In this document: positions 14,193 to 22,996 of the stretch, one piece after another
Position numbering within the stretch: the stretch's first letter is position 1
Layout: every line of letters starts with the position of its first letter
Origin: a virus
Virus record (IMG/VR): IMGVR_UViG_3300047560_001242
Span: 1 to 24,078 of that record
Reading direction: 5' to 3' (one strand)
DNA: 24,078 nt
Notes under the pieces: generated by a model
Database searches by the model: none
The model's input: the letters and a program-made list of their open reading frames with translations, nothing else
What the model was told of the DNA's origin: nothing
Made by a program: the position numbers and the translations under genes

Positions 14193-15761
14193 TTACCCTT
14201 GGGAAGCTTGTGGAGCTGGAGGCATACCGCCTTCAGGGATCGGAGGATTGTATAATTGATCGGCTGCTTCCGATTCAATTTCATCTCTCATCTCTTCCAC
14301 ATCTTCTTCGGTCATTTTCAACACATTGGTCTGTACCCATCTATGTGAATAGTACTTACCAATCATTTGATTCTGCATCATCAAGCCAATCAAGCTGACG
14401 CGTTGTTGCATCATCTCCATATCCTTGAGTTCAGCAAATAAGTTATCGTTAGCATATATGAACTTGATCTTCGAGCAGATGTGCTTCCACTCGTCAGTCG
14501 TCATTATAGCTTTCAATACCAACTGCTTACCAAGTGCTTGAATGAACAGTTGGTTAAATTTTAGTCTCAAGCGATCAATGAATTTAGCAAACTTAACTTC
14601 ATCGCGCGAGATCTCCGTTGCCTTACCCATACTGTATGCAGCATCTTGTTGCAAGCGGGAAATTGGCACATTCAGAGATTTATATAATTTTTCTTGAAAG
14701 TATTGTATGTCGCCCATCTGACCCAAATTTTGGCCAGGTGGCAGTGTTGTTATTTCAGTGCCTCTGTTGCCCTCTCTGCGTGGCAACCAATAGTCTTCTA
14801 ACAACGTCATGAATTTACGATCGTCACGCATTTCACCAGTACCAGCATCATACACAAGTTTATTCTTGTGACGTGTCATCATGTCTCGCAGATACTGTTC
14901 TGCTTTCATCTTTGGCAAATTGCCGACATCGATGTAAAATATTCTACGCTCTGGTGCTCTGGATATTCTGTAAATAACAGCAGCATCTTCCAAAGACCGC
15001 AAGTTGTTTAACGGCTTAATAGCTTTATGAAGATACGAAAGCACTAAGCTGTTTGTCTTGTCTAGTAACCCTGACGTTACATGAATAATACTATCCTTAG
15101 CAATCTTCAATCCCTGCGTCGAGGACTGTCCTTGACCTGGTGAGTATCCTGTTGTCGTGTTTACAGCAAACCCTTTTTCGTTGTAAACATAATACTCTAA
15201 CGCCGTCTGTACTCCAGGAGTCTCTTGACTACCTTGTTGCTTCTTCTTTTTGACTTCACGCACTTTACGAATTTTGCGCGGGTCAATATATCTCATTTCT
15301 TGGATACCTAATCGCGGATCCGTCTTATCAATCACAGCGTGGTAATACAATCGCCCATCAACGTACCAGCGCTTGAATACTTCGTATGATTGATTATTAA
15401 AATCAAGCATTTCTAAGATGTAATCAAATTCCGCTTGGATAGCTTTTTTGACTTTTTCCGGAACGTCGACATCACTGAGATTCAACTTAACATTCTGTTC
15501 ATCAACTTCGCTTGTTATTGCTTCGTTGATAATATCATCTATAGCGCCTTCAACGTCTGCCGTGAGGGCCATTTCCCTATACCGAGTGACTAAATCAAAT
15601 TCTGTTTTAAGTGTACCGTCTAAATCAATGACAGTACCATAAACGCCACCTGCAGCAACAACAAGTGCTCCATCGTCTTGAACGGGAGCACTGAACGAAT
15701 CTAGATTCGGATTCTTTTCCGGATCATTGGAACGTTTTATTTCAAAACCAAATAACTGCAT
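14193..15761 (-). CDS. 20: Portal vertex protein gp20
   Basis: 522 residues (T4 gp20 has 524). Conserved portal blocks are easy to see: RYREMALTADVEGAIDDIIN (about 60-80), RMRYIDPRKIRK-like EMRYIDPRKIRKVREV (about 155-170), the ISRAPERRIFYIDVGNLPKMKAEQYL stretch, and NVPISRLQQDAAYSMGKATEISRDE. It forms the dodecameric ring through which DNA is pumped by gp17 and to which the neck binds, and it starts prohead assembly. GGAG lies eight bases before the ATG. A hairpin, but no late-promoter motif, precedes it, so it is probably co-transcribed with gp19. Confidence 0.97.
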   Translation of the reverse strand: MQLFGFEIKRSNDPEKNPNLDSFSAPVQDDGALVVAAGGVYGTVIDLDGTLKTEFDLVTRYREMALTADVEGAIDDIINEAITSEVDEQNVKLNLSDVDVPEKVKKAIQAEFDYILEMLDFNNQSYEVFKRWYVDGRLYYHAVIDKTDPRLGIQEMRYIDPRKIRKVREVKKKKQQGSQETPGVQTALEYYVYNEKGFAVNTTTGYSPGQGQSSTQGLKIAKDSIIHVTSGLLDKTNSLVLSYLHKAIKPLNNLRSLEDAAVIYRISRAPERRIFYIDVGNLPKMKAEQYLRDMMTRHKNKLVYDAGTGEMRDDRKFMTLLEDYWLPRREGNRGTEITTLPPGQNLGQMGDIQYFQEKLYKSLNVPISRLQQDAAYSMGKATEISRDEVKFAKFIDRLRLKFNQLFIQALGKQLVLKAIMTTDEWKHICSKIKFIYANDNLFAELKDMEMMQQRVSLIGLMMQNQMIGKYYSHRWVQTNVLKMTEEDVEEMRDEIESEAADQLYNPPIPEGGMPPAPQASQG

Positions 15762-15778
15762 GTATACTCCAAATAGTA

Positions 15779-15798
15779 GGGCTAGACTGAGCTAGCCC
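15779..15798 (-). other. Intercistronic hairpin between gp19 and gp20
   Basis: A 7-bp perfect stem (GGGCTAG/CTAGCCC) with a 6-base loop lies directly after the gp19 stop and 18 bases before the gp20 ATG. No T run follows on the minus strand, so it is more likely an RNA-processing, stability or partial-attenuation element than a full terminator. Confidence 0.5.
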
Positions 15799-15806
15799 CC
15801 ATAATA

Positions 15807-16355
15807 TTAAACGCCACCTGCGTCGCCAGTAGCGCCGCTTACTTCCCACCAATCATATGCAAATGTTACAGAAAATTCTTCAATGCTATCAGTCGAATTC
15901 CAATCTAGATCGATTGTCGAAATGTTTGTTGGGAATATTCCATTAAATTTATATTCGCGGATAGGCGTACCTGTCTTCGAATATTGAGTGACGGTTGCTG
16001 TCTGCTTGTATTGTAATGGACTTGCTGATCCGAAATCACGAACGTTACCTTCGAATGTTTGGATCTTGTTAGACCACTCTTCGAGTGCGTTGCGAATCAA
16101 GAAGTCTTCATCGTTCAACACTTGAACTGACCATGTACCATACGAACGATCACCTGCAAGACGAATCTTACGACCGAAGTAAGGAACTTCAATTATTCCG
16201 AGTGTAGCCTCAGGAATAGTTGTTGCGCGAACCATGAAGGGAACCTTGATGTCCCCTACACCATTGACTGGGTTTGTAATCTGTACTTGGAAAAGCGAAT
16301 TACGAGCACCACCCAAAGTCAATTGGCTTCTAATTTCATTAATATTAAATGCCAT
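15807..16355 (-). CDS. 19: Tail tube protein gp19
   Basis: 182 residues (T4 gp19 has 163). Matching blocks include NSLFQVQITN near the start, VRATTIPEATLGIIEVPYFGRKIRLAGDRSYGTWSVQVLNDEDF (about 42-86), the KFNGIFPTNISTIDLDWNSTDSIEEF stretch and a final FAYDWWE, all as in T4 gp19. It stacks as hexamers inside the sheath to form the DNA channel. A short Gly/Ala-rich tail follows. GGAG lies seven to ten bases before the ATG. A weaker late-promoter-like ACTAAATA starts 22 bases upstream. Confidence 0.96.
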   Translation of the reverse strand: MAFNINEIRSQLTLGGARNSLFQVQITNPVNGVGDIKVPFMVRATTIPEATLGIIEVPYFGRKIRLAGDRSYGTWSVQVLNDEDFLIRNALEEWSNKIQTFEGNVRDFGSASPLQYKQTATVTQYSKTGTPIREYKFNGIFPTNISTIDLDWNSTDSIEEFSVTFAYDWWEVSGATGDAGGV

Positions 16356-16376
16356 ATATTTTCTCCGTTATTGTTG

Positions 16377-16384
16377 TATTTAGT
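16377..16384 (-). promoter_or_regulatory. Possible degenerate late promoter (ACTAAATA) before gp19
   Basis: ACTAAATA on the minus strand matches TATAAATA at six of eight positions and starts 22 bases before the gp19 ATG, within the usual spacing here. The TAAATA core is intact, but the two mismatches make it doubtful. Confidence 0.4.
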
Positions 16385-16397
16385 ACCTGTTTTTCGC

Positions 16398-18578
16398 TTA
16401 GAAACCGCCTACGATTTCGCTAAACTCAACACCAGTTCTGACAGCAACAAAGTTCAATTGAATGAAGTTGATTGAACGAGCTGGCTTGATGTAGATGTCT
16501 CCAACAAATTCGGATCTATCAATTACTGTACCAGTGTTGTTAGACTCGTCACATACAACCTTAAAGTCGTATATACCTTGACGGCCTTGAATGTCGCGCA
16601 AGAATGGTTCGACGTAGTTTCTGAATTGTGATCTTGTAAACTCATTGTTGAATTCAAACAATGTAGATTTGGCCGCAATTGAGATTGCTTTCTCAAGTAC
16701 GATGAACAATCTACGTACGTTGATTCGATCAAATGCGCTAGCGCGGGCTAGCAACGTCTTATCGCCAAACAATACAGTACCTTGGCCAGGGAATGTTACC
16801 ACTGGGTTGATGCCAGCCTTATACAATTCATCACGCTCTGTCTTAGATGGGTTATATGCCAACTTGACAATGTTCTTGACTTGACCACGATTGAAACCAG
16901 CTGGAGAGAACCATGGATCTCTTTCGCTGTCTGTACGTACGCACAATCCTGCAGTATCGCCATTCAATGGAATGTAACGATACAAATCATTGTACTTATC
17001 ATACTGATATTTGTATCCAGAATCTAGTACAGCATATGACGTAGAAGTCAAATCATTTCTAAACAAGATTGTAGATGCCATCTCATTACCAGGAGTACGC
17101 ACAACTGCGGTCGAAGGTGGAGATACAAATACTAAGCAGTCTTTGCGCTTTTCAGCGATGTTTTCAATTAGGTAGTTGGCTAATTGAGCACCACGTATGC
17201 CGCCTCTTGCTGTACCTTGTAGGATCAAAGATACATCTACAGCTTCGGCAGAAGCATACTGATCAAATCCGCGAAGAACATCTCCTACCTCAATAGTCTT
17301 TTCATCAAAGCCATCTGATCCATACTTAAAATCAATGGTCAATGGAGTTGTAGCACTTGAAGATGCAATTGTAGAAGAATGAGCTGTAGGTGCGGTTGTA
17401 CGTGGGTTTGTTGCCCAAACATAATTAGAAGTATCGTTGATGAGATCAACATAATAGTTTGCACTACCATCTTCCAACTTAGCATCAGTAGCACGAGAAA
17501 CGTTAGCGTAGGTCTCTAGAACAGTTCCAGGAGTTCCTGAGAATTGACCGTTCTTGTCGACGACTACAACGTGCAATTCATCGACGACAGAAGTGTTTCC
17601 GCCCTTCGCAGCTTGCCAAGCAGATATGCCAGGAGCTCTGTCAAACAACGTTGCATATTCCCACTCTCTGACGAACGTTTCGTTAGAAACGGTTTTAGCC
17701 AAGTTGTAAGGGGTTTCGAAATCAATTTTTGCAAAGTAGTGAGTAGCATTAGAAAATGGATCCAAAGCACTCCAGCTTGTTGAAGTTAGATTTGCAGAGT
17801 TATCGGATGCGCTGACTGCAGAGAATGAAGCAATCTTTAGACGTTGATAACCAACAGTGCTGTTTCCAGCAACTACAACATCACCTACATTCAACAATCC
17901 AAATGTGGTATTGACGACGTTTGCTGCATCTGATAACGATCCGGTAGCTGTATTAGAAACAGCTACCAAAGCTTGCTTGCTTCCAACAGTGTATGTAATT
18001 GTGCTGACGCTGCTAATAAAAGTATTAGGAGTCAAATCAATTTGCTGTCTGAATTCGTCAGTAGTATCGCATTGAGAAATGCGTAATGAGTTACCGTAAG
18101 AACCTGGATACTTTGCTGCAAACAATACACCACTATCACCAGCAACACCAAAAGACGCTTGCTTAGCGTCAAAGTCATCTCTGTTCTTAATGTTGTATAA
18201 TGCTCTTGAAGCAATGGCACTTGTGTTAGCGAGCGCCGTATGGGTAGATACAGCATTACCAGCCAACGTAGCCGTTGTACCGTTTGCATATGTGTATGAT
18301 CCGGTTGTTACAACAGTCGTGTTTGCTGCTCTTGTAACATACAATTGATTGCCATACGACAAAAAGTTTGCAGCTGTAAAGAAGGTTTCAGCATTGTGGC
18401 TGCTTGGTTTTCCGAAACGATTAGCTAATGTATTTTCCGAATCAACTAGAATTTTTTGATCTATTGGACCCCAATGAAACACGCCTGCGATCGCACCTTC
18501 AGTGGTAGATACAGCAGGAACAACTGTTGTTAGGTCAATTTCAGATACATTTACGCCAGGACTAACTTGAAATGGCAT
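16398..18578 (-). CDS. 18: Tail sheath protein gp18
   Basis: 726 residues (T4 gp18 has 659). The start PFQVSPGVNVSEIDLTTVVP and the following TEGAIAGVFHWGPI are typical of contractile sheath proteins. The C-terminal third carries the core domain: FVSPPS, the DPWFSPAGFNRGQVKN block, NPVVTFPGQGTVLFGDKTL, FDRINVRRLFIVLEKAI, and a final PARSINFIQLNFVAVRTGVEF. It forms the contracting sheath around gp19. The middle (about 95-400) is Ser/Thr/Ala-rich and variable, consistent with surface-exposed protrusion domains and the extra length. AGGGAG precedes the ATG, with a perfect late promoter 43 bases upstream. Confidence 0.97.
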   Translation of the reverse strand: MPFQVSPGVNVSEIDLTTVVPAVSTTEGAIAGVFHWGPIDQKILVDSENTLANRFGKPSSHNAETFFTAANFLSYGNQLYVTRAANTTVVTTGSYTYANGTTATLAGNAVSTHTALANTSAIASRALYNIKNRDDFDAKQASFGVAGDSGVLFAAKYPGSYGNSLRISQCDTTDEFRQQIDLTPNTFISSVSTITYTVGSKQALVAVSNTATGSLSDAANVVNTTFGLLNVGDVVVAGNSTVGYQRLKIASFSAVSASDNSANLTSTSWSALDPFSNATHYFAKIDFETPYNLAKTVSNETFVREWEYATLFDRAPGISAWQAAKGGNTSVVDELHVVVVDKNGQFSGTPGTVLETYANVSRATDAKLEDGSANYYVDLINDTSNYVWATNPRTTAPTAHSSTIASSSATTPLTIDFKYGSDGFDEKTIEVGDVLRGFDQYASAEAVDVSLILQGTARGGIRGAQLANYLIENIAEKRKDCLVFVSPPSTAVVRTPGNEMASTILFRNDLTSTSYAVLDSGYKYQYDKYNDLYRYIPLNGDTAGLCVRTDSERDPWFSPAGFNRGQVKNIVKLAYNPSKTERDELYKAGINPVVTFPGQGTVLFGDKTLLARASAFDRINVRRLFIVLEKAISIAAKSTLFEFNNEFTRSQFRNYVEPFLRDIQGRQGIYDFKVVCDESNNTGTVIDRSEFVGDIYIKPARSINFIQLNFVAVRTGVEFSEIVGGF

Positions 18579-18620
18579 GTTGTTCTCCCTAAGAAAAAGG
18601 TTTTATTTAAGACTCAAAGT

Positions 18621-18628
18621 TATTTATA
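18621..18628 (-). promoter_or_regulatory. Late promoter TATAAATA for gp18
   Basis: Perfect TATAAATA on the minus strand in the gp17-gp18 gap, 43 bases before the gp18 ATG. It lets sheath and tube be made in larger amounts than the terminase upstream. Confidence 0.85.
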
Positions 18629-18641
18629 ATTTGCGTAATTA

Positions 18642-20321
18642 CTACTCTTTGGCCAACCAAGAGTCATCTGAAACAGCAATTGCAGCTCTAGGCCTCGTGT
18701 ACGAGAATCCTAACTGATCTTGCCACAACCAATTATCATCGGCAGCACTTACAGTTCGCTCATCTTCGGAAAGTTCTTGTCCATCATCTATCAATCCAAA
18801 CGGGGCCAAGTCTTCTTCGACCACCTTTTCTTGTAAGTTCATTACGTTTGCACGAATATCCATACTGGTCAATTCGCGCATGTATGGCTGGATCATCGCC
18901 CAAGCCAACAATACACAGCACATAACAAGGTCATCATTTCCGCTTTCAGCTTCGAATGAGTCTCCTTTTGCAACGAATCTATACATTTCGTTTAGCAAAT
19001 CTAAATCGTTTACTACAAGTCGATCCATTTCGACAAGCGTCTTGAAGTTGGCACATCCAAGCTTCTTGACCACTTTTGTAGTTTTAACACCAACACGCGA
19101 GTGGCCACCAAATCCTCCAGATATTGCTTGGCCCGTCTGTCCATCTAGTGCAGTGAACACGACGTTTTCATATTCTAAATCTTGGTGTAAGATGTCCGCA
19201 ATTTGTTTACCAACGTCGTTGGTTTCAACCAACACCAGCGCATTATTGTACAGTCTAGCAAAGTGATGAACATATGTTGGGTACAATAATGTGGATACCT
19301 CGTTGTTCCTATACACAGCTACCACATTATACGGTATCTCTGTTATATCAAAAACAACGAAAGCACTATAATCTTTTCCTGTACCTCTTGACACGTCCAC
19401 AACTATCATGTATAGTCGCTGTGCGGATGGTTCAGAATATATTTTAAAATCATCGGTACTTTTTATTGGGTACCTATACGGAATGGAGCGTAACTTGCTT
19501 CCGTTAATGAGTGTATTAGAGCTACCAACAAATTCACATTCAAACTCGACCCTAAATTGTTCAGGCGACGTGTTTCGAATCGTTTCTTCTTTCCACTTCT
19601 CATCTCTGCCTGGTACATCAGACCACGTAACCTCGATTCTTTGATAGTCGTTACGCTTTTCTTCACTATCCACCCACAACTTGTAAAACATATTCAATCC
19701 GTTAGGAGTTGAAGTTATCAACACTTTGGATGTTTTACCAGACGAAATTGTTGGATATACAGATGCAAAAAAGTCTTCTTGCAAGTTATTATCAACGAAC
19801 GCAAATTCATCAAGGTATACAAGATTGAAAGATCCACCACGAATTGCGCTTGAAGATGTAGCGGAGGCTAGAATGCGAGAACCATTTCCAAATTCAACAG
19901 TTCCCTTGTTCCATTCAGAGACTGGCTGTTTTAACCATTTTGGCAAATGCTCATATGCAAGTTGGATACGACCTACAATCTCAAGCGCTTGTGCACGCTT
20001 GTTAGCCAAAATAGCAGTGTTATGATTCTCATGGAATAAAGTATACCACAATATCAAACCAGCAATTGTTGTCGTTTTTCCACTTTGGCGTGGTAGCTTA
20101 CAAATAACAAATCGATTGTTTACGGATTTATCAATAATCTCTTTTTGATAATCATACAATGCAAAATTAATTAATCCACGATCGACGTGGACAATTTTTA
20201 CATACTTCTCAATAAAATATGTCGGACTACGAGAGCATTTAATGAATTCTTGTACTTGTTCAGCTGTGAAAGATATTTCTTCTTTAGCTGAAATTAAGTT
20301 TATGTTACCATTATAAGCCAT
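18642..20321 (-). CDS. 17: Terminase large subunit gp17 (DNA packaging ATPase and nuclease)
   Basis: 559 residues (T4 gp17 has 610). The ATPase domain has Walker A KLPRQSGKTT (75-84), Walker B LVYLDEF (167-173, Asp171 and Glu172) and the coupling motif STPNG (204-208). The RNase-H-like nuclease domain has Asp309 (VVDVSRGTGKDYS), Glu366 (LVETND) and Asp463/Asp464 (GNDDLV). It cuts concatemeric DNA and powers headful packaging through the portal. It overlaps gp16 by 11 bases and has no strong ribosome site of its own, so it probably relies on coupling to gp16 translation. Confidence 0.98.
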   Translation of the reverse strand: MAYNGNINLISAKEEISFTAEQVQEFIKCSRSPTYFIEKYVKIVHVDRGLINFALYDYQKEIIDKSVNNRFVICKLPRQSGKTTTIAGLILWYTLFHENHNTAILANKRAQALEIVGRIQLAYEHLPKWLKQPVSEWNKGTVEFGNGSRILASATSSSAIRGGSFNLVYLDEFAFVDNNLQEDFFASVYPTISSGKTSKVLITSTPNGLNMFYKLWVDSEEKRNDYQRIEVTWSDVPGRDEKWKEETIRNTSPEQFRVEFECEFVGSSNTLINGSKLRSIPYRYPIKSTDDFKIYSEPSAQRLYMIVVDVSRGTGKDYSAFVVFDITEIPYNVVAVYRNNEVSTLLYPTYVHHFARLYNNALVLVETNDVGKQIADILHQDLEYENVVFTALDGQTGQAISGGFGGHSRVGVKTTKVVKKLGCANFKTLVEMDRLVVNDLDLLNEMYRFVAKGDSFEAESGNDDLVMCCVLLAWAMIQPYMRELTSMDIRANVMNLQEKVVEEDLAPFGLIDDGQELSEDERTVSAADDNWLWQDQLGFSYTRPRAAIAVSDDSWLAKE

Positions 20322-20712
20322 TAGGATTCTTAATCATTTTCAACAATTCTGTTGCATTACCAACAAACATATTATTATTCACGGTAGCTGGACCCTTTTG
20401 TTCGTCTTGTTTGAGCAGCTCTTTTTTCTTCTTTGATAATTCGAGCAAGTCTTTATTAGCGTCAGCAACAGACTTGATTAAGGTAGCTACAACTTCATAG
20501 CTGCGCGCTTGTTGACTCATCCCAGCAACATCAAGGATACCGTTCAATGCTTCCTGCCCTTTCTCGATAATGGCAATCATATTACCACGAGCATATTCGA
20601 AGTCGTCCTCCACCTTATCTGGAGAAATTGCTTCAACTGGCCTATTTGGTATAGGCTCCAATTCAAGTGCAGTTGCTATTGGGTCGTTAAGTTTTGGTGA
20701 TGATGTATCCAT
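20311..20712 (-). CDS. 16: Terminase small subunit gp16
   Basis: 133 residues (T4 gp16 has 164). The central part (about 35-100) is helical: DDFEYARGNMIAIIEKGQEA, GILDVAGMSQQARSYEVVA and TLIKSVADANKDLLEL, typical of T4-like gp16 coiled-coil oligomers, followed by a lysine-rich turn and a short tail. It regulates gp17 and helps start packaging. It overlaps gp15 by 26 bases and gp17 by 11, so the three genes are translationally linked. Confidence 0.9.
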   Translation of the reverse strand: MDTSSPKLNDPIATALELEPIPNRPVEAISPDKVEDDFEYARGNMIAIIEKGQEALNGILDVAGMSQQARSYEVVATLIKSVADANKDLLELSKKKKELLKQDEQKGPATVNNNMFVGNATELLKMIKNPNGL

Positions 20713-21499
20713 AATTATCCGTTGGTTTAATCAATGACTTATCTATACTTAACAAAGAATTAGATGTGGGTTCTCCGTTGGATGTTAGACCAGGCTCCAC
20801 CCTTATCTGCATTTCTTTTACTGCATTTCCAACAGCTGTATCGATATCATCAAACGGATTAGCATCAAAGAAGTTAATGTCAGCTGTAGTAATAACACCA
20901 GACTCTTTCACTGGACCAAACAAATATCCTTTTAGAATAAAGTCCAATGTCCACGTCATTACCCGACGTTGAGAATAATCCCCTTCGTATGTGTCCTGGG
21001 CTAGCACATTCAATAACACAACTGGAATATCATACTTGAGATCCAACTCAGGAATTAAATTAACAGTAGGAGTCCAGTCTGGTGTAAAGTAAGGAAGGAT
21101 TTGCTCAATAATCTTCGTACCGTCTTCCGCATTTTTAACCATTACATACAATGTAAAAGATATATTATACGGCACTGGAACATATTGTCTCGTCGCCGTT
21201 CTATCATTATACTTAACATTACGTTGAATTGTTTGCAATTTACGAGTGCTATCGTAAGACATTGTCGTAATCTCGAATCCCATTCTAGGGAGCGTGGTAG
21301 CAAACGGATTATCTAAATTTGGATTAGCGGTTAAGCGAGCGAGAGCTTTTTCTTTTGGACCATACGTAAGAGGCACCTTTAGTGTAGCGATCGTGTTATC
21401 GGTGGGATTCTCTCTTGTAATGTATATGTCATTAAATAGAGTACCAAACACTGCGACATACTTTCGTATTGTGCCATGGTAGAATGTATTATTAAACAT
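20687..21499 (-). CDS. 15: Tail completion and sheath stabiliser protein gp15
   Basis: 270 residues (T4 gp15 has 272). The start MFNNTFYHGTIRKYVAVFGTLFNDIYI and the blocks VPLTYGPKEKALARL, PRMGFEITTMSYDSTRKLQTI and VPYNISFTLYVMVKNAEDGTKIIEQILPYFTPDWTPTVN are characteristic of the family. It caps the sheath and tube and joins the tail to the neck. The ATG overlaps the gp14 stop by one base (TAATG). Confidence 0.96.
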   Translation of the reverse strand: MFNNTFYHGTIRKYVAVFGTLFNDIYITRENPTDNTIATLKVPLTYGPKEKALARLTANPNLDNPFATTLPRMGFEITTMSYDSTRKLQTIQRNVKYNDRTATRQYVPVPYNISFTLYVMVKNAEDGTKIIEQILPYFTPDWTPTVNLIPELDLKYDIPVVLLNVLAQDTYEGDYSQRRVMTWTLDFILKGYLFGPVKESGVITTADINFFDANPFDDIDTAVGNAVKEMQIRVEPGLTSNGEPTSNSLLSIDKSLIKPTDNYGYIITKT

Positions 21500-22215
21500 T
21501 AATACACCCCTTCACTGAATGGATCCATCTCGCTAAAGTCTATCAATCCGCTAGCAATATTTTGAATTTCTAAGTTGTCGGAAATATTCTTATCCGTACC
21601 ATCAGGCGTATCTTCTAGCAACGTTTGGCCGGTTTCATCCACTAACACTGATCCATCTTCTAACATTAAAGCAACGCCAGATTCCAAGCTATAATCTTGA
21701 CTGAGAATATCAATATCTGGAATTCCGGTTGTAAACACTTCATTAGAAAAGTCAAACATTTGGCAACGCAAATCAACAAACGCTACAGTTCCTAGTTGAT
21801 AGAATACTGGACGCTCGCTGACGTAAGATATTTTGAACATTCTGTTGGCCATTGGGAACCATATTAGATCCCCTTCACGTGGTCTGTTAATGGACTCAGG
21901 TGCACCAACTTCTTCTGAGAATGTGCGAGAAGATATAGAGAATTCAATTTCATCTCTAATTTCAAGATTGAACTTAGACAGGAATTGACCTTCACCTCCA
22001 AACCCTTCAATGTTTTTAATGTACATTTCAATTGGGTAAGCACTATTAAAATGCGCCATAGGGACTTCGCCATACAGCATGTCCTTACCACCTGCAGCCA
22101 TTGGCAAGTAGTATACATCGTTGCCGTATATTTTTATTGATTCAATAACAAGATCCTCCAGGAGTGTCTGCTCCATAGAGTTTTGATAATTATTGAAATA
22201 AAAATTAGTAGCCAC
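21499..22215 (-). CDS. 14: Neck protein gp14 (GTG start)
   Basis: 238 residues (T4 gp14 has 256). Conserved blocks: an N-terminal NFYFNNY, ESIKIYGNDVYYLP, FEISIS-like EIEFSISSRTFSE, RPREGDLIWFPMANRMFKISYVSERPVFYQLG and VDLRCQMFDFSNE. It forms the head-to-tail connector with gp13. The first codon is GTG, two bases after the gp13 stop, with only a weak GGAT upstream; translation by coupling to gp13 is likely. Confidence 0.95.
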   Translation of the reverse strand: MATNFYFNNYQNSMEQTLLEDLVIESIKIYGNDVYYLPMAAGGKDMLYGEVPMAHFNSAYPIEMYIKNIEGFGGEGQFLSKFNLEIRDEIEFSISSRTFSEEVGAPESINRPREGDLIWFPMANRMFKISYVSERPVFYQLGTVAFVDLRCQMFDFSNEVFTTGIPDIDILSQDYSLESGVALMLEDGSVLVDETGQTLLEDTPDGTDKNISDNLEIQNIASGLIDFSEMDPFSEGVY

Positions 22216-22217
22216 GA

Positions 22218-22961
22218 TTATCCAATCATATCCATAACAGGCATAGAGTAGCTTGATATCATCTCAGCTTCGAGGCGTTTGATTTCTTCATCTGCTTCAT
22301 TGTAAATTTGTTGACCATTGAAAGTAACGCCGCCTGGTAACTGCATACCAATAAACTTCTTTAAATTGGTTCCCCACTGACGTTTAATTAGCTGTGTGGT
22401 ATATTGAGCCAACCACCTATCCTTCCACACGTCGCTGTAGACTGTAGGATCTACAATTTCATACGCCTCCACAATAATATATTGGCCAACATCTAGTTTG
22501 GTCCAATCCATATCAATATAAAGTTTGTTCTTATGTCGGCTATACCGTATTGGCTGACGACCAACGAGCACATCAGATACAGTAGCAAGATGCTGCATAG
22601 CCATATAATACGGAACGAGGCTAACTGAGGTCAGAGTATACAAATCATTCAAAGCAATTTGATAACGTATGTTAAAAATATCGCTAGCGCTGAGAGAAGG
22701 GTCGCCAATAGGAAAAATATTGACTGCACCAATAATATTTTCTGGCAACGTGATAAACTTGTCGGTAATATTCTGACTAGTTATTTGGTGTTTGTAGTAG
22801 GCTTTTTCTGAACCATCAAAATGATAGTCCCAATAGTAGCTGAGAGCTTGATCGACACGATCGTCGACCTGATCATCATCGACGTTGATCTCTATGACGG
22901 GCTTGCCTAACTCTCGTAGGCAATATTCTTTAAATTGTTCTCTAGATGCTGGTACAGCCAT
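22218..22961 (-). CDS. 13: Neck protein gp13
   Basis: 247 residues, shorter than T4 gp13 (309). Conserved features: SREQFKEYCLRELGKPVIEINVDDDQVDDRVDQALSYYWDYHFDG at the start, then ENIIGAVNIFPIGD, a HLATVSDVLVG helix, and WKDRWLAQYTTQLIKRQWGTNLKKFIGMQLPGGV, which marks gp13 clearly. It binds the portal and, with gp14, closes the filled head. AGGGG precedes the ATG and a perfect late promoter lies 19 bases upstream. Confidence 0.96.
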   Translation of the reverse strand: MAVPASREQFKEYCLRELGKPVIEINVDDDQVDDRVDQALSYYWDYHFDGSEKAYYKHQITSQNITDKFITLPENIIGAVNIFPIGDPSLSASDIFNIRYQIALNDLYTLTSVSLVPYYMAMQHLATVSDVLVGRQPIRYSRHKNKLYIDMDWTKLDVGQYIIVEAYEIVDPTVYSDVWKDRWLAQYTTQLIKRQWGTNLKKFIGMQLPGGVTFNGQQIYNEADEEIKRLEAEMISSYSMPVMDMIG

Positions 22962-22979
22962 ATGATCCCCTTTTTAGGG

Positions 22980-22987
22980 TATTTATA
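22980..22987 (-). promoter_or_regulatory. Late promoter TATAAATA for the gp13-gp17 block
   Basis: Perfect TATAAATA on the minus strand, 19 bases before the gp13 ATG. It probably drives gp13, gp14, gp15, gp16 and gp17, which overlap or nearly abut without another promoter. Confidence 0.85.
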
Positions 22988-22996
22988 AAGTGCAAA

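Noticed and set aside
16736-16751. GCTAGC repeated as an inverted pair within gp18
   Set aside because: Short, inside a conserved coding region (ALARASAF), and palindromic by itself; no sign of function.
17943-17967. 9-bp inverted repeat (GGTAGCTGT/ACAGCTACC) inside gp18
   Set aside because: It lies mid-gene in a low-complexity Ser/Thr/Ala coding stretch, has no T run and no relation to a gene boundary, so it is probably a by-product of codon use.
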